NCBI GenBank assembly: GCA_930367215.1
Contig: OV884059.1
Coordinates: forward strand, 68,853,393-68,917,392
DNA length: 64,000 nucleotides
Source: Pollenia angustigena
Taxonomy: Eukaryota > Arthropoda > Insecta > Diptera > Polleniidae
Reading direction: 5' to 3'
Shown: piece after piece, positions 1 through 10,335 of the stretch
Layout: the number at the start of each line of letters is the position of its first letter
Position numbering within the stretch: the stretch's first letter is position 1
Notes under the pieces: model-generated
Told to the model about the DNA's origin: nothing
What the model saw: only the letters and a program-made list of their open reading frames with translations
Database searches by the model: none
Translations under genes and position numbers: made by a program

Positions 1-428
1 AACATGTATGCATTTGTGTGGGAGGGTGTATTTTTTAGGGTTAAAACACCATCTGTTTTGTATGGATAAAGTGAAAACCATTAGTGAAATTTTTAATTCA
101 AAATAAAAAGATGAAATAACATAAAATTAATAGAAATGAAATGAACCCCTTTCTTGCAAAGGACTTTTGGAGTGAGGTAACTTAAAAATTCCAAGTCAGA
201 AATATTTTTTTATTTAACAAACTTTTCTATATTCAAAAATAAGATTCAGATGGTATCTCTTCTTTCATTTGCTATATTTCAGTGAATTAAATTTCAAGTT
301 AATATTAAATCTAAAATTTTGATAAAATATTTTTACATAAATGTGACAACAAAAAATTATATTCTTAAATCTTAGAAGATTAATGTTAAATGTACGTATT
401 TGTATTTAATAAAAAAAAACCTTTTATA
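1..428. other. AT-rich non-coding flank
   Basis: No coding region, RNA gene or clear repeat structure is visible. The sequence is A/T homopolymer-rich intergenic DNA leading to the mariner left end. Confidence 0.6.
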
Positions 429-1347
429 TCGGGTGATCTTTATGCTATTATCTTTTTGGCAACACTGGTTAAACAGCTGACGCACGTTTCGTGTTTTGTT
501 TCACTGTCAAACATCTTCAGTTTGGTCTATAATTTAACCATGAATCGTCTTACAAACGAACAACGCTTGCAAATTATTGAATTTTATTATCAAAATGCGT
601 GCTCTGTTAAGAAAGTTCATCCACTTTTTTATCGAAAAATTGAGTTCAGCGACGAAGCTCATTTTTGGCTCAATGGGTACGTTAATAAGCAGAATTGTCG
701 ATTTTGGAGTGAAGATCAGCCAGAAGCATTGCAAGAGCTACCAATGCATCCAGAAAAAGTTGGTGCGGTTTATGACTGGTGGCATCATTGGACCGTACTT
801 CTTCAAAGATGATGCGAATCGTAACGTAACTGTGAATGGTGAGCGCTACCGTGAGATGATATCCAACTTTTTTTTGCTCAAAATGCAAGAGCTTGACTTG
901 CATGACATGTGGTTTCAACAAGACGGTGCCGCATGCCACACAGCATGCTAAACAATAGACTTATTGAGAGGCGAGTTCGGTGAGCATTTTATTTCACGTT
1001 CGCGACCGGTCAATTGGCCGCCTAGATCGTGCGATTTATCCCCTTTAGCCTATTTTTTGTGGGGCTATGTTAAAGCTCATGTCTCTACACACATGCCCGC
1101 TTCAATTGACGCATTGGAAGACAACATTGAAGCATTTATTCATGAGATACCGGCCGAAATGTTGGAAAGAGTATGCCAAAATTGGACCATTTGAGGCGCA
1201 GTCACGGTCAACATTTGCATGAAATAATCTTCAAACATTAAATTATATGGACCGTACTATCGATTCAAATAAAGATTTCATGCATTTTTCTGAATTTTAT
1301 GTGTTTTTTTTTTTTAACTTTCCTATAGCTCTTAAAAAATCACCCAT
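429..1347 (+). mobile_element. Decayed mariner element (DD41D type)
   Basis: Imperfect terminal inverted repeats built on GGGTGAT...: left from about 429, right ATCACCC ending about 1347, with TA dinucleotides just outside (427-428 and 1348-1349) as expected for mariner target duplications. The interior encodes a broken mariner transposase. At about 0.92 kb it is shorter than an intact mariner (about 1.3 kb) because of an internal deletion. The exact outer two bases of each end are uncertain. Confidence 0.85.
540..1241 (+). pseudogene. Mariner DD41D transposase remnant
   Basis: The start at 540 reads MNRLTNEQRLQIIEFYY, the usual start of this insect mariner group. After about 27 residues (near 621) roughly 100 or more residues of the DNA-binding and early catalytic region are missing. 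The frame then resumes at FSDEAHFWLNG (first catalytic Asp), shifts frame near 755-775, continues through IIGPYFFKDD to MWFQQDGA (second Asp), and hits TAA at 949-951. The last part (964-1194) reads WPPRSCDLSPLAYFLWG. In this family the third Asp precedes YFLWG, 41 residues after the second; here it is Ala. A small deletion near 1186 breaks the C-terminus; the ancestral stop is about 1239-1241. The product cannot be catalytic. Family assignment is from motif recognition. Confidence 0.9.
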
Positions 1348-2030
1348 TATATGCCCGATACCACCATAAGTAGGGTGGTAGGTAATATGCGTTTGTGCTG
1401 GCGTTTGTTTAAAGAAAACTATTGGTCCAGAAACTTGAGTATCCGCAAAAACTTTGTGTACAAAGGACAAGTGCCAGTTTTCAAGATAGTTGCTTTGGTA
1501 TTTAAGATTTTATTAGCGCAAGGACTGCGCCTTTTTAAAAAAGTCGGTCGGTTCTTCAAAAAATCGGAGATTACACTGTTTTGCAAAATGATTCTTTTTT
1601 TAGGGAAAAAGTGAAAAGTTTCATGCGGAATTTGTTTCGTCATTGGGCTGAATAAATAAAAATATGAACATACACCCCCGTATTCATAAACGATTATTAA
1701 ATTTAACAAACGCTTATTAAGGAACATTTTCCTACAAAATTTGTTTTTTAAACCTTTATTTAATTTTAAAAAATTTTTTAATATACATAGGGTTAATATT
1801 TTTTTGCCAAATAGAAACGAACTTTATAAATCGTGACAAAAGAAATTTTAAAAACAACAATAGTGCGTTTATGGCCACTGCGATGACCATATTTAGTATA
1901 GTTATTTATGGTTTATTTCGAAACAGTTAAGATCTACTGTTTTTTTTTTGTGTTTTGATCTTGGGGGATCAGTTGAGTTCGCTAACTGCCCTCCCTCCCC
2001 CCTAAATTAAATAAATAAAATAAAAAAGTT
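1348..2030. other. Non-coding stretch with a fragment of a CGTATTCATAAA-ended repeat
   Basis: Short open frames here (for example 1351-1614) show no recognisable motif. At about 1676-1725 the sequence CCCCCGTATTCATAAACG resembles the arm of the palindrome that flanks the piggyBac element at 25.5/27.6 kb. Nothing else was recognised. Confidence 0.45.
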
Positions 2031-2309
2031 TAATAATTTTCATATTTTAATTAGTTCATCAAATTTAATTTTTGTTAAATTATTTTTATGAAAAAAGGAA
2101 TTTTACAACATGAATTTAATTACAATTTATTGATAATTGTTCACTCTTGACTGAGCTGGGAACCGAACATAGGATTTTACGGATACCCTTACATGTCTCG
2201 ATTGCAACCACTTTTCAGATTTCATGTTGTAAAATTCCTTTCTTCATAAAAATTATTTAACAAAAATTAAATGTAATGAACTTTAGCCTAATTAAAATAT
2301 AGTAATTTG
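2031..2309. repeat. Palindromic element with tRNA-like box B in the loop
   Basis: Arms at about 2031-2113 and 2220-2309 are near-perfect inverted repeats (AATTTTTGTTAAATTATTTT... and its complement, then GGAATTTTACAACATGAA). The loop, read on the minus strand, contains GTTCGGTTCCC, close to the Pol III box B consensus, but no convincing box A. Likely a MITE or foldback; family unknown. Confidence 0.65.
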
Positions 2310-2956
2310 TATTAAAAACCATAAACAGTTCAACAAAATAACCACAATACTAACTGAATAATACTAATAATCAATAATACTAATTAATGTCCACTTTCTA
2401 AATTTTTCACTCACCCGATAAAATAATTTTTGAAACTCCGCCGCAGACACTATCATATTCTATATATTTTGTTCTCGTGTAAAAATGTTGTGCTGTTAAA
2501 GGCCGGGATTCACTATCCTACACAATCGTATGATTTATTCACACCAAAATCTGACGGAATTCTCTCCGACATAAAAAAAATGTCTGCAAAATCTGCTGTC
2601 AATGCCACACTATTCCACAAAAATTATGCAAATTCAAATAAGTCAGCTACTTTACAAGAATATGCAACTCTGATCGCATAGAATCTATCATTTTTTGAAA
2701 CTTTTCATAAACATTTGCAAGTCTGGCAGACTTGTCAAAAAGATCTGTCACTCATTTTATTTTTAAGCCGCACTATCCTACTTAATGAGCACCAGGCGCG
2801 GATCCAGCTCGAGCCTTACGGGGGGGAAATTTTGTATGACACAAAAAAGTAAAAAATTTGTTTTTAAAAATTTATTAAAAACAATAAATGTATATTACAT
2901 AAAAAAAAAACAATAGGGTTAAATAAAATATAAGATCCGTTCAATATAAATTAAAA

Positions 2957-5900
2957 TTAATTAATTTTTTTATATAAGTAAATTGTGATTTTCTTGTGAG
3001 GCAAATTGAGATAGTACAGTCTATTTTCGGTCATTGTTGATCTGAGCCATGTTTTTATTCGACGAAGGGTAGGAAAGGACCTCTCGCTTGTAGCATTACT
3101 GACGAGCATTGACACGAAAATTTGAAATATTTTTCTTAGATTTGGGAAGATGTCTTCATCACAGTTTATTAAAGCATCTACAATGTTATCTGATAGATTT
3201 TCAGATATTTTCCATGTTTGTTGCCAATGCAACAGTTCAGGCTCAAGTTAAAATGTGTTAATCTCGTTTAGCAAATATAATCAGCTCATCACCTAGTTGT
3301 GGTTTTAAAATATATGGTATATGGGCAAATCTCAAAAACAGTCCACAAACCAAAAATTTTTCAAATTAATTTTTTTAGATGTATAATTTAATTTTTATAT
3401 TTAAAAATATGTATTTCGACGATCATTAATACAATAATTTTTACCAAATATAACCCCTTCCCTGATCTCTTGATGTTACACATGAATTTAACATTATTTT
3501 AGGTGCTTTTTGAGTTTAAAATAGCACTTACAGCCAGCAGACTCATCACAATATAAATTTCGTTAAAAAAAAGATTGATATTCATTCATACATTCATTAA
3601 TGATCACAAAATTAGTTTATATATATAATTTGTTTTGTTAAAATAAATAAAATTGGGTTTATTATAGGTATAGTACTGAAAAACTGTAGCGTGCGTTGTA
3701 AGGCGTGCGTCACAAAGGGTTCACGGCTTTTATCAAAAAATTACAACATTTTTAAGCTGCGAATAAGTGATTTTAGAGTTCTCTTATATTCATCTTTCTT
3801 TTAGGAATTAGACTTTGTATACCTTATCATGCCAAATTCGCTAAAAATTACACGCAGAGAAAAAACATGGTTACTGAGTGGTCACTACGACCATTTTTAT
3901 TCATGTTTGCCTTATATGTTTACCCTAATAATTTTATTATAGTCCTAACATAGCTTGAAAAAATATTTTTTGTCCTTAACATTTTGAAAATCACTATAAT
4001 AATATTATATGGTGTTTTACAGCTAAAAAGTTACTCTGATCTAGCTAAACATTTCAAATTATGTGAAATGTTTGCTACTATAATAAATATATTTTCAACT
4101 ATACATTTAAAATCATAATTCTAGTTGCACGCAAAAGGTATGTTTAATACCATAATTTTTGTTTGCTTTAAAATACATTATCTAAATAAGCAAACATTTA
4201 TTGTTAAAACCAAAAGTGTGTGTTTATAAAGAAAAAAATTTCTTCCGTCCGCGAGCATTAGTTAATCGGCAATCATGAATGATCAAAATAATTAAGAAGT
4301 TTTACAAAATAAATTTGTTCATTGAAACTGGTATGTTATTTATATGAAATTATAATCAAGTATAAATATGCAATAACGTAGCCTTTCTAACAGCCAAGAA
4401 AACCTGCAACATTGAAGCCGCCTTGGAAATTATTTCAATTGCTGTTCCAGAGTGTATTAATAGTGGATTTTATAATAGAAAAAAAGTAAGTTTGTCTTTA
4501 CTTTATTTTTACAAGTGCTTTATATGTATTTGAAATATATATTTGTTTTTAATAAAAAAATTATTCTTGATATTAAATATTTTATTGGTTTTATTGTGAC
4601 AACCATAAAACATGTTAAAATAGACATGTTGCATGGTGTTAGGAAATATAGAAACATGGTTTGAATAATCGTTTGCGTTTCTCTTCTGAGAATAATAATA
4701 TGTTTGAGACAATAATAAGCTATAACATTATGTCTGAACATATATTGTTACTTAAGACGTGTTTGACACAATCATAACCACAAACATTAATGATAGTTTG
4801 CGATTCTGATTGTATCAACCATGTTTTTTCTTTGCGTGTAGGAAAACACACTTCAACTTTGAAAGTTGCTTCTAAGTTTTGTGGCGTGCGTCACAAAACT
4901 TTGTGATCAATTATTTGGCAAAAATTCCTGCTAAGAAATTATGATATATGCCATTCGTAAGTACATATTAATGTCACTAAATACTATATATAAGTTAAAG
5001 CTATCTCTTTGGAAAGGCCAACAAATGTTTATATATCAATCAGAAAACACGTGCGAGTGTAGCGTTCGTTACGCAGGATTTGTCCATATGACTTGATTAC
5101 ACTTTCAGGTTGAAGTTTAGGTATGTTCAGTACATTTAGGATATCTATTGGGAAAGATGTTTTTAGATCTTGTAAAATAAATTCAATAAGAGGAATGTAA
5201 CCTACAACTCGGTAGTAATCTTCAACATTTTGGAAGTGAGTATTTCGTTCAAATTTTGTCTTTTCGATTGGAACCTCGATTTGAACGCAAATAACTTTTA
5301 CTTTTTCAAAAATAGCTTTAAATTGTTCTTCGCCTTTATTTATTTTTTCTTCAAGGCACATGATACAAAGATCTTGATCCTTTTTGAAGATCTATATCGT
5401 GATTTTGTAAAATGATACTAAGTGGCTGTGTTACAATAGGTATCACACTTAATATGTATATTCCGCAAATAAATTTAAAAGTACTAAGTGAGTTCCTTAA
5501 TATAAAGGTAGAGATACTACCTTTCCACTCAGATATTTTTTGCAAAGCTTCTACTATAAGATTTACACTTGTTGCAAGGACGCATAATGAAGAGAGTTTG
5601 GCTCCCAAATACTTTGTTAAAACTGTTTTTTGCTTGGGATGATTATATATAAAAAATTTTGTCGTTTCTTTAGCAAATGATACAACTTTTTGTATTAATG
5701 GCACTTTATTGCTTTTAGAAATTGAGTTTTTCGATTTATGGGAATAGCAAGGCGCTTGTTTCGCATTTGTCGCTTTCCAGGAATTTTGAACAGCTCCATT
5801 TTCTGCTGACATCCGAGGACACCCATCTGTTTCATCTCCTACACAATTTTTTAGGTCAAGACCAAAATTTGTCAAAGTTTTAATAACTATTGATGATAGT

Positions 5901-6124
5901 GCCTTCGCATCACTTGACACATCAACGTCATCCATATACTTTGAAGCCTCTTCAAATGCGTTTACAACAAAGCCCATAAATTCTTCCCTAAAAACTGTTT
6001 GTTGTATGTTGAAATATCTAAAAGATAAGGAAATCTGGCTTTTCCCCGACAAATCAGTGCTTTCGTCAAAAATGATCGAATAGAATTTTGAATCATATAA
6101 CACATTTATACATAAATATTGCAA
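2957..6124 (-). pseudogene. hAT transposase remnant, copy A
   Basis: Minus-strand coding runs from 6124 to about 5029, then the C-terminal part at 3232-2957. The first block has the motif IIFDESTDLSGKSQ (first catalytic Asp) and a VGDETDGCPRMSAENGAVQ block, where copy B has VGDGTDGCP. The last block is a hAT dimerisation domain: NATSERSFPTLRRIKTWLRS. It resembles the transposase-derived ZMYM1-like proteins of animals. The two blocks are separated by about 0.8 kb of non-coding DNA (plus the MITE). The frame is broken near 5351-5361, and no N-terminal zinc-finger region is seen. Most differences from copy B are single residues. Probably inactive. Confidence 0.88.
3851..4838. mobile_element. CACGCAGAGAAAA-ended MITE, TA target, 988 bp
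   Basis: Ends CACGCAGAGAAAAAACATGG and CCATGTTTTTTCTTTGCGTG are inverted repeats. TA lies on both sides (3849-3850 and 4839-4840), while hAT copy B has a single TA at the matching site (54586-54587), so the ends are exact. No coding capacity. It belongs to the same group as the elements at 20360-21406 and near 50702. Confidence 0.92.
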
Positions 6125-6603
6125 ATACTAAGGCTTTTTAATAATTTAGCCGTACGAATTATCAAGTCAAACGTTTAGTCTTTGAATATAGATGGCACCT
6201 GCTGGGATTGAATGTAGAATAGTAAGTAATTGAATACGGTAAACTAGATGTTTTTATAGAAATATCTAATAAATAACTATTAGGATTAAGATATGGATAC
6301 TTATTGAAAATCTTTAGAGATTCAATAAAAAAAAATAAAAAAATACTTATTGAAAATTTCGTTAGATATTCCATAAAAAAAAAAAACAAAAAAAACCTTG
6401 CTGGGATTTCCAAAAATTTTGTACATAAAAAAAAAATATTATTATGGGAATTCTTGTATTATCGAAATTAACAAAACATATTTTTATAATTTACGGGGGG
6501 GGAAATTTCCTTATTTCCCCCCCCTGAATCCGCGCCTGATGAGCACACATGATTCTTTGTGGCCAATCGTACGACTGAATAGGATAGTGTATCGCCAGCT
6601 TAA

Positions 6604-6821
6604 GTCCATAATTCCCTTTAGGTTTTTAATAGGAACCAGTATCGTATTGCATTACTCACAAGTGGTGTAGGGTATCATATGGTCAGAGTTTATCGACTTC
6701 ACATACATACTGGTTGTTTTACTTGAGTTTTTATAGACAACAATTTCTAAGAAACACACAGTAATGATTAAAAGTTTTCGATTAATGTGTACCTTTTGCA
6801 AGTTCTTCTTACCTTTAAACT
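6604..6821. other. Short non-coding interval
   Basis: No recognisable structure between the TTAA element and the LINE fragment. Confidence 0.4.
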
Positions 6822-7216
6822 ACAAGGTCCAGCTGTCCAGACGTCTTCTAAGAAACCTAATTGCGGCTATAACTGGCCACTGGCCCATTGGGAGGCACGC
6901 CCAGAGGCTGGGGATCCCTTATAATGACTTGTATAGAAATTGCGGCGATGAGGAGGAGGAACATCTTCTCTGTAATTGCCCGGCATTCGGAGACTTAAGA
7001 CTCGAAATGTTTGGCCGAAGAGCCCTTGGGGACAAAACTTGTCTCTCTGATGTTGATGTAAACAGAATCCACTCCTTTATTGAATCGACCGGAATACTAG
7101 CAGCCAGATTTCATAGGACCCATGGGAGACGGTGTGATATGGTAACACAACGGGAACTAATTAATGGACCCACGTGAGCTGTGCTTGATCACGGCTGCCA
7201 ATGGAACCTAACCTAC
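6822..7216 (+). pseudogene. C-terminal fragment of an R1/LOA-like LINE
   Basis: Translation to the TGA at 7175-7177 gives LLRNLIAAITGHWPIGRHA, then a Cys/His cluster (YRNCGDEEEEHLLCNCPAF) of the kind found C-terminal to the RNase H domain of R1, LOA and related LINEs. The 3' tail after the stop contains CGGCTGCCAATGGAACCTAA, typical of the 3' ends of such elements. Only this terminal part is present; RT and endonuclease are missing. A second fragment of what looks like the same family lies at 60535-61215 (compare MIGPITGPCMIGR). Clade assignment is from motif memory. Confidence 0.75.
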
Positions 7217-7319
7217 ACTTCAAGCTGCTAAAGGCTTGTTTACACTTTAAAACTTTGTGTTCATACAGTCAAAAACTCTAGGGACCCAGCGGGAAAAAGA
7301 AGCAGTACGGATGCCTTCT

Positions 7320-7720
7320 AAAAGGCTTCTGCACTCCTTCTTTTGGATATATTAACATTTCATACTCATATCATTTTTACACAGGTTATCATTGCGGAGT
7401 CGGCCTTCCGCTATGGCTTATTTAGCGTTTTCATAAGAATGATAACGGGATCAAAAATAAATAATTATTTAGCTTTTGCTTGTGAAATTAAAGATATAAA
7501 AAATGTTACTCCCATCTATGTTACTAAAAGGCTTCTGCACTCCTTAACAAGGCCTACTCGCGCCATTCCATACTCATATCTTTTTTGCACAGGTTATCAT
7601 TGCGGAGTCGGCCTTCCGCTCTCGCTTTTTTAGCGGTCTTATAAGAATGATAACGGGATCAAAAAGAAATAAGTATTTAGCTTTTGCTTGTGAATATAAA
7701 AAATGTTACGCCTTCTCTAC
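7320..7720. repeat. 206-208 bp tandem duplication
   Basis: AAAAGGCTTCTGCACTCC starts at 7320 and 7526, and GATAACGGGATCAAAAA at 7441 and 7649; the intervening text is closely repeated (CAGGTTATCATTGCGGAGTC). Two units, no convincing product. Confidence 0.85.
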
Positions 7721-7836
7721 TCACTTCTCTTTGAAGTGAGTTTGGAAGGTGTATCTTATCTTTTATACCAAAGAGCCAAGGCCTGCTATAGCAGTTAGTT
7801 AAGAATAGTAATGGAATCAAAAAAATTTGTAAGCAC

Positions 7837-8314
7837 GGGCCTGATTCTGGCAGTCGTGATAGAGTACTTTCTGGATTCGAAAGCAATTTAATATTTAATA
7901 TATTATTTCTAAAGCACTTTTTTTTGTCGGTTGCAAATATCTCCCATACCACTGCATCAAATTTAATGAATGATATCTCATTTTAAAGCTTATTTCTAAC
8001 ACTAATGACGAAAAATAATTAGAAATTGAAAAACTAATATTTTCATTGATAAAAATTATATTTTAAAATGTATTTAAGTTACTAAAATTTCTATTAATTA
8101 TTTTCATTTTATGTTACAAAAATGACAACTAACGGTGCGAAATATTCGCACGGGTCATCTAGTATTTAATTATTACTGTCAATACGGATCGGATCGGAAT
8201 TATTTTTTCAGTGTTGTAAAGCATTAATTTGTTCAGTAGCGACTAAAAGAATTAGAAATAAAATTGCTTTCGAATCGAGAACGTACTCGATCACGACTGC
8301 CAGAATTAGGCCCC
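7837..8314. mobile_element. GGGGCCTAATTCTGG-ended MITE containing a Helitron-like insert
   Basis: Inverted ends GGGCCTGATTCTGGCAGTCG and the complement of GGGGCCTAATTCTGGCAGTC, with subterminal TCGATTCGAAAGCAATTT. After removing the insert at 7940-8162 the element is about 255 bp, close to the 245-bp relative at 63115-63359. No clear target duplication. Confidence 0.85.
7940..8162 (+). mobile_element. Short non-autonomous Helitron-like element
   Basis: Begins TCTCCC after host A7939 and ends CTAG before host T8163. A 7-bp-stem hairpin (GTGCGAAATATTCGCAC, 8135-8151) lies 7 nt before CTAG. TC start, CTRR end, 3' hairpin and A/T insertion are Helitron hallmarks. The borders are independently supported because the interrupted MITE has an uninterrupted relative at 63.1 kb. 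Confidence 0.65.
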
Positions 8315-8334
8315 AGTCCTTTAAAAAGGCCTGA

Positions 8335-8560
8335 AGTAAGTTTTTGTATCTCTTTTAGTTTTAGAGATAAAAGGTTTCCGAATTTACCCTTTTTTACCCC
8401 CTAAACATTAGAATTTTAAAAAATCCCGTCTTAGTGGATCAATTTGGGGAGAGATCCACCTCCGGTCCAAATTTCAAGCCTTTAGCTTCAGGCGTTTAGG
8501 CTGTACGATGATGAATGAGTCAGTCACTCACGCAATGAGTATAAGTATGCAGCACAAAAA
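8335..8560. repeat. Dispersed repeat ending GATGATGAATGAGTCAGT
   Basis: Related sequences lie at 40505-40670 and 58905-59095: TTTGTATCTCTTTTAGTTTT, CCCCCTAAACATT, then a CCAAATTTCAAG segment and the GATGATGAATSAGTCAGT end. The copy at 59.09 kb continues into TATATATATAGA, suggesting the 3' end of a LINE or SINE, but no coding was seen. Confidence 0.6.
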
Positions 8561-9349
8561 GCCACTTTTATAATTTTTTTTTTAGAAAAGTGGCGTATGC
8601 GGTACAAACAATATTTTTCATTTTCAAAAAATACTATTAAATTCTAACTTTATTCATGAAAGTGCGCAAAAATTTACATTTTTCTTCAAAACATATACCG
8701 GAAGCAGTGGTAAATATAAAAAAAAAGTCTATCGGGTACATTTTGAGAAATCTTCATGTAAATCTTCTTTGTCATTTTTCTCCACTCCGACTTTTTGGCA
8801 TATGCGCCAAACCAATTCTGAGCTGACGATATAGCCATATTTTTTTCTCGCAAATGAGAGAATAAGCCATATTTTTCCAGAAAATTGTTATGCATGGTGT
8901 AAACATTCTGTAAAAGGGAAAATCCTTAGTTATCATTGAAAAACATTTTTTTTATCTTGTGACGCACACAGGAAAACTTAATTCAGCGGAGTCACCTGCC
9001 GGGTGCTATTGGAAAAAACCCCCTAAGCACGGCCGCAGGCCACCACGCAGAAAAACTTTAGTATGCGAAGCCAGATTTCCATACTTAACCGTAGTGTCTC
9101 CGGAACTGAAATGAGAGATAAATAATATTGCTAATGTGAGCTAAGACCATGATGGCTTTATCTCCCATTCCAATAAGAAAAGGCTTTATCTCCTTATTGA
9201 ATGAGAGATAAAGCCACCCCCCTGAAATAGACGGGCATAACTAAATCGACGCAGACTTACTCAAGAACTCAGAATATATATCGTTCCTTTAACTAAGAAA
9301 AGACGTGGCTAGCATACATATTTTTAGAACTACAATACAAACCATAAAA
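8561..9349. repeat. Non-coding region with a hairpin at 9155-9213 and a mini-me-like scrap
   Basis: GGCTTTATCTCCCATTCCAATAAG (9155 onward, arms described by position) is mirrored by CTTATTGAATGAGAGATAAAGCC ending near 9213. At 9225-9300, GGCATAACTAAATCGACG and CTCAAGAACTCAGAATATAT match the tail of the repeat at 29.4-30.8 kb. CACGCAGAAAAACTTTA at 9044 may be another MITE end. No genes. Confidence 0.5.
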
Positions 9350-9507
9350 TTATGAGGTTTTTTAATGAAGGACTAAATTAACCATAATATGGTTGCCGGT
9401 AATAATTATTTCGTTAAAGTAACCATAATATGCTTAAACATCTTTCAATAAAACTATCTTTGATGGAGGTTATCGTATTGAAAAAAATGGGTTTTATCTT
9501 AGAGTAA
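9350..9507. mobile_element. 3' fragment of a CACGCAGA-type MITE
   Basis: ACTAAATTAACCATAATATG followed by a TTTGATGGAGG segment parallels 21267-21406, the right half of the MITE at 20360-21406. Only this side is recognisable. Confidence 0.5.
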
Positions 9508-10327
9508 ATTTTCTGCACGTGTAAATATACTTTGCACTCCCACTGTACATATTTTCTAACTGATACAGACTTAGGAAATGTGAAGATTATTTATGTGGAG
9601 AGTATTATTCACATTGTATTTGTTTAAATTCTTACAAAAAAAAAAAAAATTTAATAGAAACTTGATTTTATTATTTATATTTATTTATTTTTTCATATGA
9701 TTAGAATTTTTATTGGAAAAGTATTGAACATTTTTAAAGGAAATACCATTGATTCCTACCTTCTTGTTATTTGTTTCTTTTCCTGCACAGTTTTTTAAAT
9801 AAAATACCTAAACTTTAGATTTCCTATACAATAGATAAGAATTGGTATTCTATACAATTTCTATTTCGTATTTTTTATCTTTTTTTTTTTGCTTCATTCT
9901 ATTTAATTTCTATCTGATCGAAGAAGATGGCATTATTCAAGCGACAAGAAATGCTATTTTATTTACAAGTATATGTATCTGTTTGTACTCTTACATTCTA
10001 TCAAGTGCCTCTCCTATGACCAATAACTTGTTTTTGTATTTTTAAGATGAGGAGATAGAAAAGATTTATATAAATTAACTTCACAAGAACTATGGAATAG
10101 GTAGGGATGAAGACAAAAAAGTATATTGTAAAATATATTGTGGGTAAAACATTATTTATTTTTTAATAGAAATACTAAAAAAAAATTATTTTAAATCCTT
10201 TTTTATAGGACTGTAGAATTAAACAAATATTTGTAGGCTATTTTACTACCACAACTTAATTAAAAATTCAACTTAAGTACGTATTGAAAATTTAAAAAAA
10301 TTCACAGTTTCTATCAAGGACTTAATA
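9508..10327. other. AT-rich non-coding stretch
   Basis: Short open frames only (for example 9842-10045, low-complexity hydrophobic). Nothing recognised. Confidence 0.5.
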
Positions 10328-10335
10328 GTTATAAC

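Larger units (their letters stand above)
2793..6538 (-). mobile_element. hAT element, copy A (ZMYM1-like group)
   Basis: Ends CAGGCGCGGATCCAG and CTGAATCCGCGCCTG are inverted repeats, flanked by an exact 8-bp duplication ATGAGCAC at 2785-2792 and 6539-6546. Both the 8-bp duplication and the minus-strand coding are typical of hAT. It contains a later MITE at 3851-4838; without it the element is about 2.76 kb. Copy B at 52923-55637 lies in the opposite orientation and is very similar over its whole length. Confidence 0.93.
2500..6599. mobile_element. TTAA-flanked TIR element split by a hAT
   Basis: Left end GGCCGGGATTCACTATCC (from 2500) and right end GGATAGTGTATCGCCAGC (to 6599) are inverted repeats of about 35 bp, flanked by TTAA at 2496-2499 and 6600-6603. 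Without the hAT and its 8-bp duplication it would be about 346 bp, with no coding capacity. A TTAA target fits piggyBac or Kolobok-type mobilisation (inference). Confidence 0.55.

Noticed and set aside
1351..1727. Overlapping open frames on both strands
   Set aside because: No motif, biased composition, and adjacent to a repeat fragment.
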